From contig NZ_CAKP01000036.1 of assembly GCF_000297115.1 (NCBI RefSeq), positions 1 to 52,406 on the forward strand: 52,406 bases of DNA, written 5' to 3'. Below the pieces are notes generated by a model. The model did not search any database. It was not told where the DNA came from and saw nothing but the letters and a program-made list of their open reading frames with translations. The DNA comes from Caloramator australicus RC3. GTDB lineage: Bacteria > Bacillota > Clostridia > Clostridiales > Caloramatoraceae. The position numbers and the translations under genes were made by a program. Positions within the stretch are counted from its first letter, which is position 1. Every line of letters starts with the position of its first letter. Below, piece after piece: positions 36,039 through 44,754 of the stretch.

Positions 36039-36509
36039 ATGGTTGCGATTGAGCTTCTTAACGAATTAAAGAAATTTATCGAGAATGTAGTAGAAGAATA
36101 TGTGCTTGAAACAAATAATAGAGAAACAAAAAAAGAGCCACAAGTTGTTGTAGGTTATCTGCCAGCAAAGGGTGAAAGTGATATACCAGATTATCCTTAT
36201 GTAATAATAAGGGCTATGAATGGAGTGGATAATCAAGAAAAGTCCGAGATAAAAATAAATTTAATAATTGGAACATATAGTGACGATCATGAAGGCTGGC
36301 AAGATACTTTGAACATTATCCAAAGAATAAGGCAAAGATTACTCGAACAAAGAACTTTAGCGAAGAAATTTAGATTAGAACTACCGCTTGAATGGGAGTT
36401 ATTTGAAGAACAAGCTTTACCAGAATGGAACGGATTAATTAAAACTATATGGACGATTCCTCAACCACAAGAAATTATTGAAAAGGAGAGTGAATATTTT
36501 GGCAGGTAA
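36039..36509 (+). CDS. Tail terminator-like protein
   Basis: A 156-aa protein with the order of a tail completion/terminator protein: DYPYVIIRAMNG, then IGTYSDDHEGWQDTLNIIQRIR and a C-terminal IWTIPQP. Such proteins cap the tail tube so that it can join the head. GTAGGTGGT precedes the ATG. An A/T-rich hairpin flanked by direct repeats lies in the 53-bp gap before it. Confidence 0.7.
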   Translation: MVAIELLNELKKFIENVVEEYVLETNNRETKKEPQVVVGYLPAKGESDIPDYPYVIIRAMNGVDNQEKSEIKINLIIGTYSDDHEGWQDTLNIIQRIRQRLLEQRTLAKKFRLELPLEWELFEEQALPEWNGLIKTIWTIPQPQEIIEKESEYFGR

Positions 36510-36795
36510 GATTAAAACAAATGAAATTCAAACTGGCAAAAGTTCTGAAATAAAAGATAAAATAAGATATATTTATTGTGGACCAAACCTAACCAATAAA
36601 GGGCTTATTCAAAACACAATTTTTATAGGTTATCCAGAACATTTAAATGATCTTTTTGAAAAATGCCCATCAATAAAAGGTCTTATTGTGCCAGTTAATG
36701 AGTTATCTAAAGTGATGCAGAATATAAGTAAAACTGGAACATATGAAAATTTGATGTATAAAGAAGTTTTAAAATTTATCAGTGAGGTGAGATAA
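36499..36795 (+). CDS. Hypothetical protein before the sheath gene
   Basis: A 98-aa protein starting at TTG 36499 behind AAAGGAG. It has a segment like a small alpha/beta domain (IRYIYCGPNLTNKGLI, IKGLIVPVNELSKVM). Similar short genes lie just ahead of sheath genes in Firmicute myophages, but I cannot name the family. It overlaps the sheath start by one base. Confidence 0.6.
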   Translation: MAGKIKTNEIQTGKSSEIKDKIRYIYCGPNLTNKGLIQNTIFIGYPEHLNDLFEKCPSIKGLIVPVNELSKVMQNISKTGTYENLMYKEVLKFISEVR

Positions 36796-38243
36796 TGTAT
36801 AAACATGGTATTTATTTTAGTGAAATTCCTACTTCAATTGTTCCGCCAAGTAGGACAAGTGCTGGTCTTCCTGTCGTTGTAGGAACAGCACCAATTAACT
36901 TAGCAACAAATGGGTATAAGGTTAATGAACCAGTATTATGTTATACATATGATGAAGCGGTAGCAAATTTTGGTTTTGTGAAGGACTATGAAAACTATAC
37001 GTTATGTGAATTTATAAGATCACATTTTACGCTATATTCAGTTGCACCAGTTGTTTTAATAAATGTTTTAGACCCATCAATACACAAGACAGACGTTACA
37101 AGCGAATCATTAAGTTTAATAGCAGATATCGGTCTTATAAATGCAACAGGAATTTTAAAAGAAACAGTTGTAGTTAAATCAGATGATGAAACAACAACAT
37201 ATCAAGAAGGAATAGATTATACACTCGCATTTAATGATGATGGTAAGCTTGTTTTAACAAGAAAAAAAGATGGAACAATACCTCAAGGCACAATTACATT
37301 AAAAGTATCATATACAAAATTAGACCCATCAAAAGTGACATCGAACGATATCATCGGTGGAATTGATATAACTACAGGAAAGGCAAAAGGTTTTGAATTA
37401 GTAAATCAGGTATTTCCTAAATTTGGCTTAGTTCCTGGTCTTTTATTAGCTCCATATTGGTCAACAAAACCAGAAGTTGCGGCTGTAATGGATGCAAAAG
37501 CTCAAAATATAAATGGACACTTTAAGGCATTAGCATTGGTTGATATACCAACAGATGTTGTAAAAAAATATAGTGATGTTCCAGCTTGGAAAAATTCTAA
37601 TAATTATACAAGTAAATATCAAGTTTCGTGTTGGCCAATGATTAAATTAGGCGATGAAATATTCCACTTATCTACGCATATTGCAGGTGTTATATGTGGA
37701 ACTGATGCAAATAACGAAGATATACCATATATGTCGCCATCAAACCACAATTTAAAAGCAAGTGCAGCTGTGTTAAAAGATGGAGAAGAGATATTCTTAG
37801 GTCCTGATCAGGCAGCTTATTTAAACGGCGAGGGCATAGTAACAGCTATAAATATTGCTGGTGGTTGGAAAGTATGGGGTAATAGAACTGGATGTTATCC
37901 AACTATAACTGATCCAAAAGATTCATTTATTCCAATAAGGAGAATGACGAATTGGATAGGAAATGTTTTAACACTAACATTCTGGCAAAAGATAGATTAT
38001 CCAATAAACAGAAGATTGATAGAAACAATTGTGGATAGTGCAAATATTTGGTTTAATGGATTAGTTGCAAGACAATTTATATTAGGTGGCAAAGTGGTAT
38101 TACTAAAAGAGGAAAATCCTGAAACAGACCTTATGGATGGAATAATTAAATTCCATGTATATTTTGCTTCACCGAGCCCTGCAAGAGAAATTGACTTTAT
38201 TCTTGAATATGATGTTAAGTATCTCGAAAATTTATTTGCTTAA
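36795..38243 (+). CDS. Contractile tail sheath protein (P2 FI type)
   Basis: A 482-aa sheath protein. It begins MYKHGIYFSEIPTSI, has an inserted beta domain of about 100-200, and ends with the conserved C-terminal block around PINRRLIETIVDSANIW and IIKFHVYFASPSPAREI. This shows that the phage is a myovirus with a contracting tail. GAGGTGAG precedes the ATG, and the tube gene follows by 12 bp. Confidence 0.93.
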   Translation: MYKHGIYFSEIPTSIVPPSRTSAGLPVVVGTAPINLATNGYKVNEPVLCYTYDEAVANFGFVKDYENYTLCEFIRSHFTLYSVAPVVLINVLDPSIHKTDVTSESLSLIADIGLINATGILKETVVVKSDDETTTYQEGIDYTLAFNDDGKLVLTRKKDGTIPQGTITLKVSYTKLDPSKVTSNDIIGGIDITTGKAKGFELVNQVFPKFGLVPGLLLAPYWSTKPEVAAVMDAKAQNINGHFKALALVDIPTDVVKKYSDVPAWKNSNNYTSKYQVSCWPMIKLGDEIFHLSTHIAGVICGTDANNEDIPYMSPSNHNLKASAAVLKDGEEIFLGPDQAAYLNGEGIVTAINIAGGWKVWGNRTGCYPTITDPKDSFIPIRRMTNWIGNVLTLTFWQKIDYPINRRLIETIVDSANIWFNGLVARQFILGGKVVLLKEENPETDLMDGIIKFHVYFASPSPAREIDFILEYDVKYLENLFA

Positions 38244-38255
38244 GGAGTGATATAA

Positions 38256-38777
38256 ATGAATCAAGTTCCTGAGAAATTGATAAATTTTAGAGTTTATGAA
38301 GATGGAACAGATCTTGTAGGAACAGCTGATATAGAGCTTCCTGAATTAGAATATATGACTGATAAAATAAAAGGGGCAGGAATTGCTGGAGAAGTTGATA
38401 GTCCTGTATTGGGACATTTTGGGAGCATGACAGTAAAAATAAATTGGAGAACATTATCAAAACCACTTATAACATTAGCAACTCCTAAAGCTCATAATCT
38501 TGATTTTAGGGGCGCAATTCAAATATATGATGCAGGAGCTGGACAATACAAAGTAACACCAGTTAAAGTTACTGCAAAATGCACTCCTAAAAAAACAGCA
38601 TTAGGCAAATTTGACGTAGGTTCATCTACAGACTCATCGAGTGAACTTGAAGCTTTATATTTAAAAGTTGATATAGATGGTAGGACAGTTGCAGAAATAG
38701 ATAAACTAAACTATATATGCATTATAGATGGAGTCGATTATTTGAAAGATATAAGAACAGCACTCGGAATAGAATAA
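38256..38777 (+). CDS. Tail tube protein (P2 FII type)
   Basis: A 173-aa tube protein of the phage major tail tube family: INFRVYEDGTDLVGTADIELPELEY near the N terminus, split as INFRVYEDGTDLVG and TADIELPELEY, and AGEVDSPVLGHFGSM. It forms the inner tube that is driven through the host envelope when the sheath contracts. A strong terminator follows. Confidence 0.92.
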   Translation: MNQVPEKLINFRVYEDGTDLVGTADIELPELEYMTDKIKGAGIAGEVDSPVLGHFGSMTVKINWRTLSKPLITLATPKAHNLDFRGAIQIYDAGAGQYKVTPVKVTAKCTPKKTALGKFDVGSSTDSSSELEALYLKVDIDGRTVAEIDKLNYICIIDGVDYLKDIRTALGIE

Positions 38778-38785
38778 AAAATAAA

Positions 38786-38820
38786 AATGAGGTCAGGCTT
38801 TCTGACCTCATTCGCTTTTT
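38786..38820. terminator. Bidirectional terminator after the tube gene
   Basis: An 11-bp stem (AATGAGGTCAG with CTGACCTCATT) with a 5-nt loop. T-richness lies on the right, and A-richness on the left serves the minus strand. It overlaps the end of the minus-strand membrane-protein gene and can serve both it and the tube gene. Confidence 0.85.
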
Positions 38821-39032
38821 TTAATAAAAAGAGTAACTATATTGTTGTAAATATGATATATAGCGCATATTACGAATGAAATAAAGAATACAGGGTAAAA
38901 CAATTTTTCTGAAATTACATATGAAAAAATAGCAATTAAACCTGCTTGTAAAGCAGCAAAAATTAAGTAGAGCAAAACTTGAAAACCTAAGACAACAAAA
39001 ACTATTGAATATTTGAAGAGTTTTATTAGCAT
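38808..39032 (-). CDS. Minus-strand membrane protein in the tail operon (moron candidate)
   Basis: A 74-aa hydrophobic protein with two or three transmembrane segments (about 8-40 and 46-66) and a basic end. It is read against the tail operon, with its own promoter (39051-39079), a GAGGTGAGG ribosome site and the shared terminator. Such self-contained reversed genes in morphogenesis operons are often expressed in the lysogen. Exclusion of other phages is a possible role; nothing in the sequence proves it. Confidence 0.72.
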   Translation of the reverse strand: MLIKLFKYSIVFVVLGFQVLLYLIFAALQAGLIAIFSYVISEKLFYPVFFISFVICAIYHIYNNIVTLFIKKSE

Positions 39033-39050
39033 AACCTCACCTCTAATAAT

Positions 39051-39079
39051 ATTGTATGATATTTTGAAAAATTTAACAA
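39051..39079 (-). promoter_or_regulatory. Promoter of the reversed membrane-protein gene
   Basis: On the minus strand TTGTTA, a 17-bp spacer and TACAAT, followed by TATTATTAGAGGTGAGG and the start codon. Correct spacing and direction support a vegetative sigma-A promoter. Confidence 0.7.
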
Positions 39080-39096
39080 TAAAGGAGATGGTTATA

Positions 39097-39390
39097 ATGA
39101 AAAAAATATCATTATCAAAGCCTGTAAAATTAGGTGATATCGAAGTTAAGGAATTAGAGATTGATTTAAATTCTCTAACAGGTATGGATGTAATTGAAGC
39201 TGAAAATGAAATAAGAGCTATTGGGAAAGTGCCATTAGTTCATGAAATGGATAAAGCATATCTAGCAGCAATAGCTGCAAGAGCAATAAAGCCAAAACAA
39301 ACGATTGACTTTTTATTAAAACTGCCTTTGAAGGATTTTACAGTTATTACAGCTCAGGTACAAGATTTTTTACTGGATATAGAAGTATAA
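39097..39390 (+). CDS. Tail assembly chaperone gpE
   Basis: A 97-aa chaperone that coats the tape-measure protein during tail assembly. It has the usual VKELEIDLNSLTGMDVIEAE beginning and an Ala-rich central helix. AAGGAGATGG precedes the ATG. Near its end the heptamer T TTT TTA (39366-39372) is in the frame needed for a -1 ribosomal shift into the E' extension. Confidence 0.85.
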   Translation: MKKISLSKPVKLGDIEVKELEIDLNSLTGMDVIEAENEIRAIGKVPLVHEMDKAYLAAIAARAIKPKQTIDFLLKLPLKDFTVITAQVQDFLLDIEV

Positions 39391-39530
39391 AAGAATTTAA
39401 AAAAGATTTAATGAAAGTTACATTGATTTTTTCAATGAAGACGTCAACATCTTTAGAGTTTTGGTTATCTCGTCCTTTGTTAGAATTATTTGAATGGATG
39501 GATGAGTTCTCGAACTTGGATAAGGGATGA
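39372..39530 (+). CDS. gpE' extension made by -1 frameshift
   Basis: After slipping at TTTTTTA the ribosome would read on in the -1 frame to TGA at 39528-39530, adding about 52 residues that include SLEFWLSRPLLELFEWMDEF. The 'PLxELxEW' pattern fits the C-terminal part of phage tail chaperone fusions. It is placed between the E gene and the tape measure exactly as in P2 and lambda (G/GT). The frame stays open through the region. Use of the shift is inferred. Confidence 0.75.
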   Translation, partial: TGYRSIKEFKKDLMKVTLIFSMKTSTSLEFWLSRPLLELFEWMDEFSNLDKG

Positions 39531-39535
39531 TAAGT

Positions 39536-42127
39536 ATGAAGATATTTGAAACGGTATATAAATTGTCAGGGAAAATAGATTCGACATTCCCTGCAATATT
39601 TGGGTCTGCTTCTAAAAACATTGAAAAACTAAATAAAAGAATAATCGAACTAAATAAGGTAAATAAAAATGCTGAAGGATATGTAAATTTAAAAAAGGAA
39701 ATAAAAGAACTTGAAGACAGTTATAAATTAGCACAAAGCCAAGTTGATAAGTTTGCAGCAGAATTAAAAGAATCTGAAAATATAGTAAAGTCACTTAAAA
39801 CACAATATGATTCAGCAACAAATAATTTAAAAAAGTTAGAAGAACAAATATCTAAAACAGAAAATCCCTCTAATGAACTTAAAGAGGAATTTAAACAAGC
39901 AAAAGAACAAGTTAAAACACTTGCAAAAGAGTTAAAACAAGCAGAACGACCTTTAAAGGAAATACAAAATAATTTTGAAAAAGCAAAAGATAAAGCTTCA
40001 AAATTAAAAGAGAAAATAGAACAAAAGAATACAAAACTTATTCAGCTAAGAGATTTATTAAAAAGTGCAGGTATATCAACGATAAATTTTGCAAATGATA
40101 CAGCAAAATTAAATAAAGAATTGGATAGAGCGACTAAAACTCAAAAAAGGTTAATTGAATATCAAAAAAGAGCTGAAGAATTAAAAAGTAAAAGACAAAA
40201 TGCACGTGCCGAGATGTTATCTGCAATAGAAACAGCTATGATATTGCAGCAACCAATAAGACAAGCAATAAAGTTTGAAAATGCAATGGCTGAAGTAAGA
40301 AAAGTTGTAGATTTTGATGCACCCGAGCAATTTAGACAGATGGGGAAAGACATAGTTGAATTATCAAAGAAAATTCCAATGACTGTAGAAGGACTCGCAG
40401 CAATCGTAGCAGCAGGAGGTCAAGCTGGAATCGCAAGAGATGAACTTGTAAAATATGCAGAAACTGCTGCAAAAATGGGAATCGCTTTCGATATATCAGC
40501 AGAAGAAGCAGGGGAAATGATGGCACAATGGCGCTCTGCATTTAAAATGAATCAAAGACAAGTAGAAGCATTAGCTGATCAGATTAATTATTTAGGCAAT
40601 ACAACAGCGGCATCAGCACCTAAAATTTCTGAGGTTGTAAAAAGAATAGGACCACTTGGTAGTGTAGGAGGTGCAGCAGCTGGTGAAATTGCAGCACTCG
40701 GTGCTACAATGGTTTCAACTGGTATTAGTGAAGAGATCGCTGCAACTGGAATAAAAAATCTAATTTTAAGTCTTACGGCTGGTGAAGCAGCAACAAAATC
40801 TCAACAAGCTGCATTTAAAGCTTTAGGACTTAATGCAGTAACAATGGCAAAACTGATGCAAAAAGATGCCCAAGGAGCTATTTTAACTGTTTTAAATGCA
40901 ATGCAAAAACTTCCTAAACACAAACAAGCTGCTGTATTAACTGATTTGTTTGGAAAAGAAAGTGTAGGAGCTATAGCGCCATTGCTTACTAATCTTAATG
41001 CACTTAAAGATAACTTTAATAAAGTTGGAAACAGCGCTTTATATGCAGGAAGCATGCAAAGAGAATTTGAGACAAAATCAGATACAACAGAAAATAAATT
41101 AATTTTACTGAAAAATACATTAGACTCACTTTCGAATTCAATAGGATTAATACTTTTACCACAACTAAAAGCAATGGCTGATATTGCGACAAAAGGTGCA
41201 AACATAATTCAAAATTTAAGCGATAAATATCCTGGGCTAACAAGAGTAATAACTCTTGCCGGAGCTTCAGTTTTAGGTTTTGGAGTTGCTTGGAAAACAC
41301 TTTCTTATGTAGGAACAATTGTTTCTGCACCTTTTATCCAGTTAAATGCCTTAATGCTTAAATATGGCTTAATATCCAAAGAAGTTACTTGGGCGACAAG
41401 AGCTCAAGCGGCTGCACAAAAGGTTTTAAATTTTGTAATGACTGCAAATCCAATATTGAAAGTGATAATGCTTTTAGCTGCGCTTGGAACAGCACTTATA
41501 GTGCTATACAAGAAAAATGAAAAGTTTAGAAACATGATAAATAGCATAGGAAATGCTTTTAAGACAGTAGCAGAAACAAGCATAAACTACTTTATTGATA
41601 AAATTAATCTTTTAATTGGACTACTCAACAAGGTTAAAGTTCCAAGCTGGGTTCCTCTTATAGGTGGAAAAGGGTTTAACATAAAACAAATATCGAAAGT
41701 TGAATTCGATGGGAAGAAAATAGGAGAAAATGCAACAGGAACAAGCAATTGGCACGGTGGCTGGACGCTAGTTGGAGAGAGAGGACCAGAATTGGTTAAG
41801 CTCCCTAAAGGCTCAGCGATATACAACTCAACTAAAACTCAAAAACTTTTACAATTAAGTCAGCAAAGAGAAATTGTTAATGGAGATTTTAGAACAATGA
41901 AAAGTTCTATAAGCAACATTACAAATTCAATTAGTAGGAATGAATCAGATAATATAGTTATAAATATCAAACAAGAATTTAACATAAACGGTAATAGCAG
42001 TATAGATACTAACACAATTAAAAATATTATACAGAAAGAGACAAAAGAGGTAATATCAAATTTGAATTTAAAGGACATGTTAAAAAGAATAAAAAATGAT
42101 GAAAGGAGGCTTTCATTTGCAGACTAA
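39536..42127 (+). CDS. Tail tape measure protein (TP901 core type)
   Basis: An 863-aa protein whose length sets tail length. Residues of about 20-230 are a long coiled coil. The conserved core (about 240-500) has AMAEVRKVVDFD, GQAGIARDELVKYAETAAKMG and GISEEIAATGIKNLI. Two hydrophobic segments follow (ASVLGFGVAW and ILKVIMLLAALGTALIVLY), likely to enter the host membrane. ATG 39536 has AAGGGA at good spacing; ATG 39527 overlaps the previous stop and is also possible. Confidence 0.93.
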   Translation: MKIFETVYKLSGKIDSTFPAIFGSASKNIEKLNKRIIELNKVNKNAEGYVNLKKEIKELEDSYKLAQSQVDKFAAELKESENIVKSLKTQYDSATNNLKKLEEQISKTENPSNELKEEFKQAKEQVKTLAKELKQAERPLKEIQNNFEKAKDKASKLKEKIEQKNTKLIQLRDLLKSAGISTINFANDTAKLNKELDRATKTQKRLIEYQKRAEELKSKRQNARAEMLSAIETAMILQQPIRQAIKFENAMAEVRKVVDFDAPEQFRQMGKDIVELSKKIPMTVEGLAAIVAAGGQAGIARDELVKYAETAAKMGIAFDISAEEAGEMMAQWRSAFKMNQRQVEALADQINYLGNTTAASAPKISEVVKRIGPLGSVGGAAAGEIAALGATMVSTGISEEIAATGIKNLILSLTAGEAATKSQQAAFKALGLNAVTMAKLMQKDAQGAILTVLNAMQKLPKHKQAAVLTDLFGKESVGAIAPLLTNLNALKDNFNKVGNSALYAGSMQREFETKSDTTENKLILLKNTLDSLSNSIGLILLPQLKAMADIATKGANIIQNLSDKYPGLTRVITLAGASVLGFGVAWKTLSYVGTIVSAPFIQLNALMLKYGLISKEVTWATRAQAAAQKVLNFVMTANPILKVIMLLAALGTALIVLYKKNEKFRNMINSIGNAFKTVAETSINYFIDKINLLIGLLNKVKVPSWVPLIGGKGFNIKQISKVEFDGKKIGENATGTSNWHGGWTLVGERGPELVKLPKGSAIYNSTKTQKLLQLSQQREIVNGDFRTMKSSISNITNSISRNESDNIVINIKQEFNINGNSSIDTNTIKNIIQKETKEVISNLNLKDMLKRIKNDERRLSFAD

Positions 42128-42338
42128 TGAATATGTTGATGTATATTTAACTGTTAGTGGGGATACATGGGATATTATTTCGTATAAAGTTTACGGCGAT
42201 GAAAATTATGTAAAAGAATTAATGGAAGCTAATCCTTCATATATGTCTATTACTATTTTTCCATCAGGTATAGATATAATTATCCCAGATATTGAAATTA
42301 AAGATACATCTGCACAATTACCATGGAAGGAAGAATGA
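42117..42338 (+). CDS. Tail protein X (LysM-like)
   Basis: A 73-aa protein of the P2 gpX family: VSGDTWDIISYKVYGDENYVKELMEANPSY is LysM-like, split as VSGDTWDIISYKVYG and DENYVKELMEANPSY, with a C-terminal IIIPDIE. It is thought to join tape measure and baseplate, possibly binding peptidoglycan. The start is TTG 42117 behind AAAGGAGG, overlapping the tape-measure end. Confidence 0.88.
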   Translation: MQTNEYVDVYLTVSGDTWDIISYKVYGDENYVKELMEANPSYMSITIFPSGIDIIIPDIEIKDTSAQLPWKEE

Positions 42339-42340
42339 CC

Positions 42341-43390
42341 ATGAGTAGGCAAGCAAGATTATATATAGAATATGAGGGAGAGGATATATCAGCTGATATA
42401 TCCTCTTCTATTTTAAGTTTTTCATATACAGATAATGCAAGCGGGAAAGCAGATGAGATTCAATTAAGATTAGAAGATGTAAAAGGACTATGGAAAGGTT
42501 TACTGTATCCGAAAAAAGGTTCAGCAATTAAGGCTTCAATAATAGCAGATAATTGGGATACAACTGGATATTCAGAATCATTACCATGTGGTTTGTTTGA
42601 AATCGATGAAATACAGCTTTCAGGTCCTCCAGACATAGTAGAGATAAAAGCGGTATCAATACCAATTTCATCTAATTTAAGAGGAGAGAAAAAAACAAGA
42701 GCTTGGGAAACAATTAGATTATCAAAAATTGCGAGTGAGATTGCTGCAAAATCAGGCCTTAAACTTATTTTTGACTGCGACGAAGATCCTATGTATGATC
42801 GAGTAGAACAAGTTAAACAAAATGATTTAGAATTGCTTTTTAAACTATGTACTGATGCAGGATTAGCGATTAAAGTTGCAAATAAAAAACTTATTATTTT
42901 TGATGAAGAAAAATATGAAGCAAAAAATGCAGTTAGAAAAATAATTAAAGGTGAAGCAGATTTATTAAGTTATAGCTTTTCAACAAGTAGTAGAGATGTT
43001 TATAAAAGTGCAGAAATAAATTATCACGACCCTGAAACAGGTGAAAAAATTAAAGCAAGTTTTACACCTAAAAATAGTCCTAAAGTAGGACAAACATTAA
43101 AAATAAATGAATCAAGCAATTTTGCAGAAATAAAAAAATCACCTAAAGGAGCTAAGGCAACGTTAGCTATAAAAAAGGCTAAAAAACGTTTAAGAGAAAA
43201 AAATAAAAACGAATTTAAAGTTAATTTGAGGTTAGTAGGAGATATAAAACTTTGTGCAGGTTCAGTTGTAGAAATAGAAGGTTTTGGGATATTTGATGGT
43301 AAATATTTTATTGAAACAGCTGTTCACAATCTTGATAGCAGCGGATACATAACAGAAATAGAGGTAAGGAAAACTCTGGAGGGATATTGA
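42341..43390 (+). CDS. Baseplate hub protein gpD (late control D)
   Basis: A 349-aa hub protein of the P2 gpD / phage late control D family, homologous to half of T4 gp27. It opens ARLYIEYEGEDISADISSSI and includes WETIRLSKIASEIAAKSG and EINYHDPETG. ATG 42341 is best spaced from GGAAGGAAG. Codons 14-22 contain a 28-bp perfect DNA palindrome. The stop overlaps the next start as TGATG. Confidence 0.9.
   Translation: MSRQARLYIEYEGEDISADISSSILSFSYTDNASGKADEIQLRLEDVKGLWKGLLYPKKGSAIKASIIADNWDTTGYSESLPCGLFEIDEIQLSGPPDIVEIKAVSIPISSNLRGEKKTRAWETIRLSKIASEIAAKSGLKLIFDCDEDPMYDRVEQVKQNDLELLFKLCTDAGLAIKVANKKLIIFDEEKYEAKNAVRKIIKGEADLLSYSFSTSSRDVYKSAEINYHDPETGEKIKASFTPKNSPKVGQTLKINESSNFAEIKKSPKGAKATLAIKKAKKRLREKNKNEFKVNLRLVGDIKLCAGSVVEIEGFGIFDGKYFIETAVHNLDSSGYITEIEVRKTLEGY
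42379..42406. repeat. 28-bp perfect palindrome inside gpD
   Basis: The arms are AGAGGATATATCAG and CTGATATATCCTCT, with no spacer. It lies within the coding sequence for the EGEDISADISSS region. Chance of a 14-bp perfect half-site at a given point is low, so it may be a protein-binding site or cruciform. Confidence 0.7.
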
Positions 43391-43857
43391 TGATATTTAA
43401 TGATGCAAATTTTGATTTTATTTTACAGAATTTAATTAGAGTTGGAATAGTATCTTCTATAAATGAAAAAGATGCAACAGCAAGAGTAATTTTTGAGGAA
43501 AACTCGATATCTTATGACCTTCCAATGTTACAGCATAATACTTTAAAAAATAAAGATTATATACTTCCTGATGTTGGAGAACAGGTTGTGTGCATATTCC
43601 TCCCTAACTCTTTACATCATGGTTTTATATTAGGATCAATATATTCCAGCAAAGATAAACCTGCAATCAAAAATAAAAACAAAAGAAACATAAAATTTAG
43701 CGATGGAACAGAGGTTGAATATGATAGGGAAAATCATATTTTAAAAATAGATTGCAAAGGCAAAGTTATAATACAAAGCGCAACTGAGGTAACAATAAAT
43801 GGCAACTTAATAGTTAATGGCGATATTTTAGTTAGTGGCAATATACAAAATATTTAA
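43390..43857 (+). CDS. Baseplate spike protein gpV
   Basis: A 155-aa baseplate assembly protein. An N-terminal OB-like domain (about 12-90, RVGIVSSINEKDATARV, PDVGEQVVCIFLP) is followed by a beta-helix-like stretch (EVTINGNLIVNGDILVSGN) that forms the membrane-puncturing spike. It opens at ATG 43390 overlapping the gpD stop, with GGAGGG close by. Confidence 0.9.
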   Translation: MIFNDANFDFILQNLIRVGIVSSINEKDATARVIFEENSISYDLPMLQHNTLKNKDYILPDVGEQVVCIFLPNSLHHGFILGSIYSSKDKPAIKNKNKRNIKFSDGTEVEYDRENHILKIDCKGKVIIQSATEVTINGNLIVNGDILVSGNIQNI

Positions 43858-43871
43858 GAGGATGTGTTAAT

Positions 43872-44423
43872 ATGATAGGTTTGTTAGGAACAGTTGTATT
43901 TGAAGTTTCTTCAGACTATGTAAAAACATTTGATGATTTTTCAAGAGAAACTCATGCAAGATATGCTAAACATGATGTTCTCGGAGTAAAACCAATTAAG
44001 CAGTTTTTAGGACCTGATCTTGATAAAATAAAGTTTAAAATAAAATTATCGGCCGCCTTCGGTGTAAATCCAGCACAAGAAATAAAAACTTTAAGAAGTT
44101 ACATGACAAAAGGTGAGGCAGTAACTTTAGTTGTAGGTAATAAAAGTTTGGGTAAATACACAATAGAATCGATTAATGAAGCATGGACAGTAATTGATAA
44201 TAAAGGAAACATAGTAACAGCAGAAATAGATATTGAATTAGAGGAATACATTACTACAATACCCAAAATCATTAGAAAAATTCAAAAGAAAAATACGAAA
44301 GTTAATATTACTAAAAAAGTTAATGCTACTAAAAAAGTAAAAAAGAAAAACGTAGTTAAAAAATCTAAAAAAGTTGTATCTAAACCTAAAGTAACTAGAA
44401 TGGCAATTTTTACGCCTATTTAG
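43872..44423 (+). CDS. gpU-like tail protein with Lys-rich tail
   Basis: A 183-aa protein. Residues 1-130 match the P2 gpU family (GLLGTVVFEVS, then LGPDLDKIKFKIKLSAAFG and TIESINEAWTVID). The last 50 residues are an unusual extension rich in Lys, Val and Asn with repeated (N)TKKV units. The extension could bind DNA, RNA or an acidic surface; this is unproven. AGAGGATG precedes the ATG. Confidence 0.82.
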   Translation: MIGLLGTVVFEVSSDYVKTFDDFSRETHARYAKHDVLGVKPIKQFLGPDLDKIKFKIKLSAAFGVNPAQEIKTLRSYMTKGEAVTLVVGNKSLGKYTIESINEAWTVIDNKGNIVTAEIDIELEEYITTIPKIIRKIQKKNTKVNITKKVNATKKVKKKNVVKKSKKVVSKPKVTRMAIFTPI

Positions 44424-44433
44424 GGGTGATTAG

Positions 44434-44754
44434 ATGAACGAATATGAAATAATACCTCCTGTAAATGAAATTGATTTTGGTGCAACAGGCGTAGCAGAAA
44501 TAATTCAAAATATAAAAACTCTCTTAACAACAATTAAAGGGACAGTTCCGTTTAATAGAGATATAGGAATAGAAGATTCTTTATTAGATAAAACTACTCC
44601 AGTTGCACAAACAAAATTAACTGCACAAATAATTAATATTATTGAAAATTATGAGCCAAGATGCGAAGTTGTATCTATAACTTTTGATAAGAATGAATCA
44701 GAAGGGATTTTAATTCCAAAAGTGAAGGTGAGAATAAATGATGATCATTTATGA
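44434..44754 (+). CDS. Baseplate wedge protein gpW/gp25
   Basis: A 106-aa wedge protein of the gp25-like family (IKTLLTTIKGTVPFNRDIGI, RCEVVSITF). It helps hold the baseplate and initiates sheath assembly. AGGGGTGAT precedes the ATG. It overlaps gpJ by 17 bases. Confidence 0.9.
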   Translation: MNEYEIIPPVNEIDFGATGVAEIIQNIKTLLTTIKGTVPFNRDIGIEDSLLDKTTPVAQTKLTAQIINIIENYEPRCEVVSITFDKNESEGILIPKVKVRINDDHL

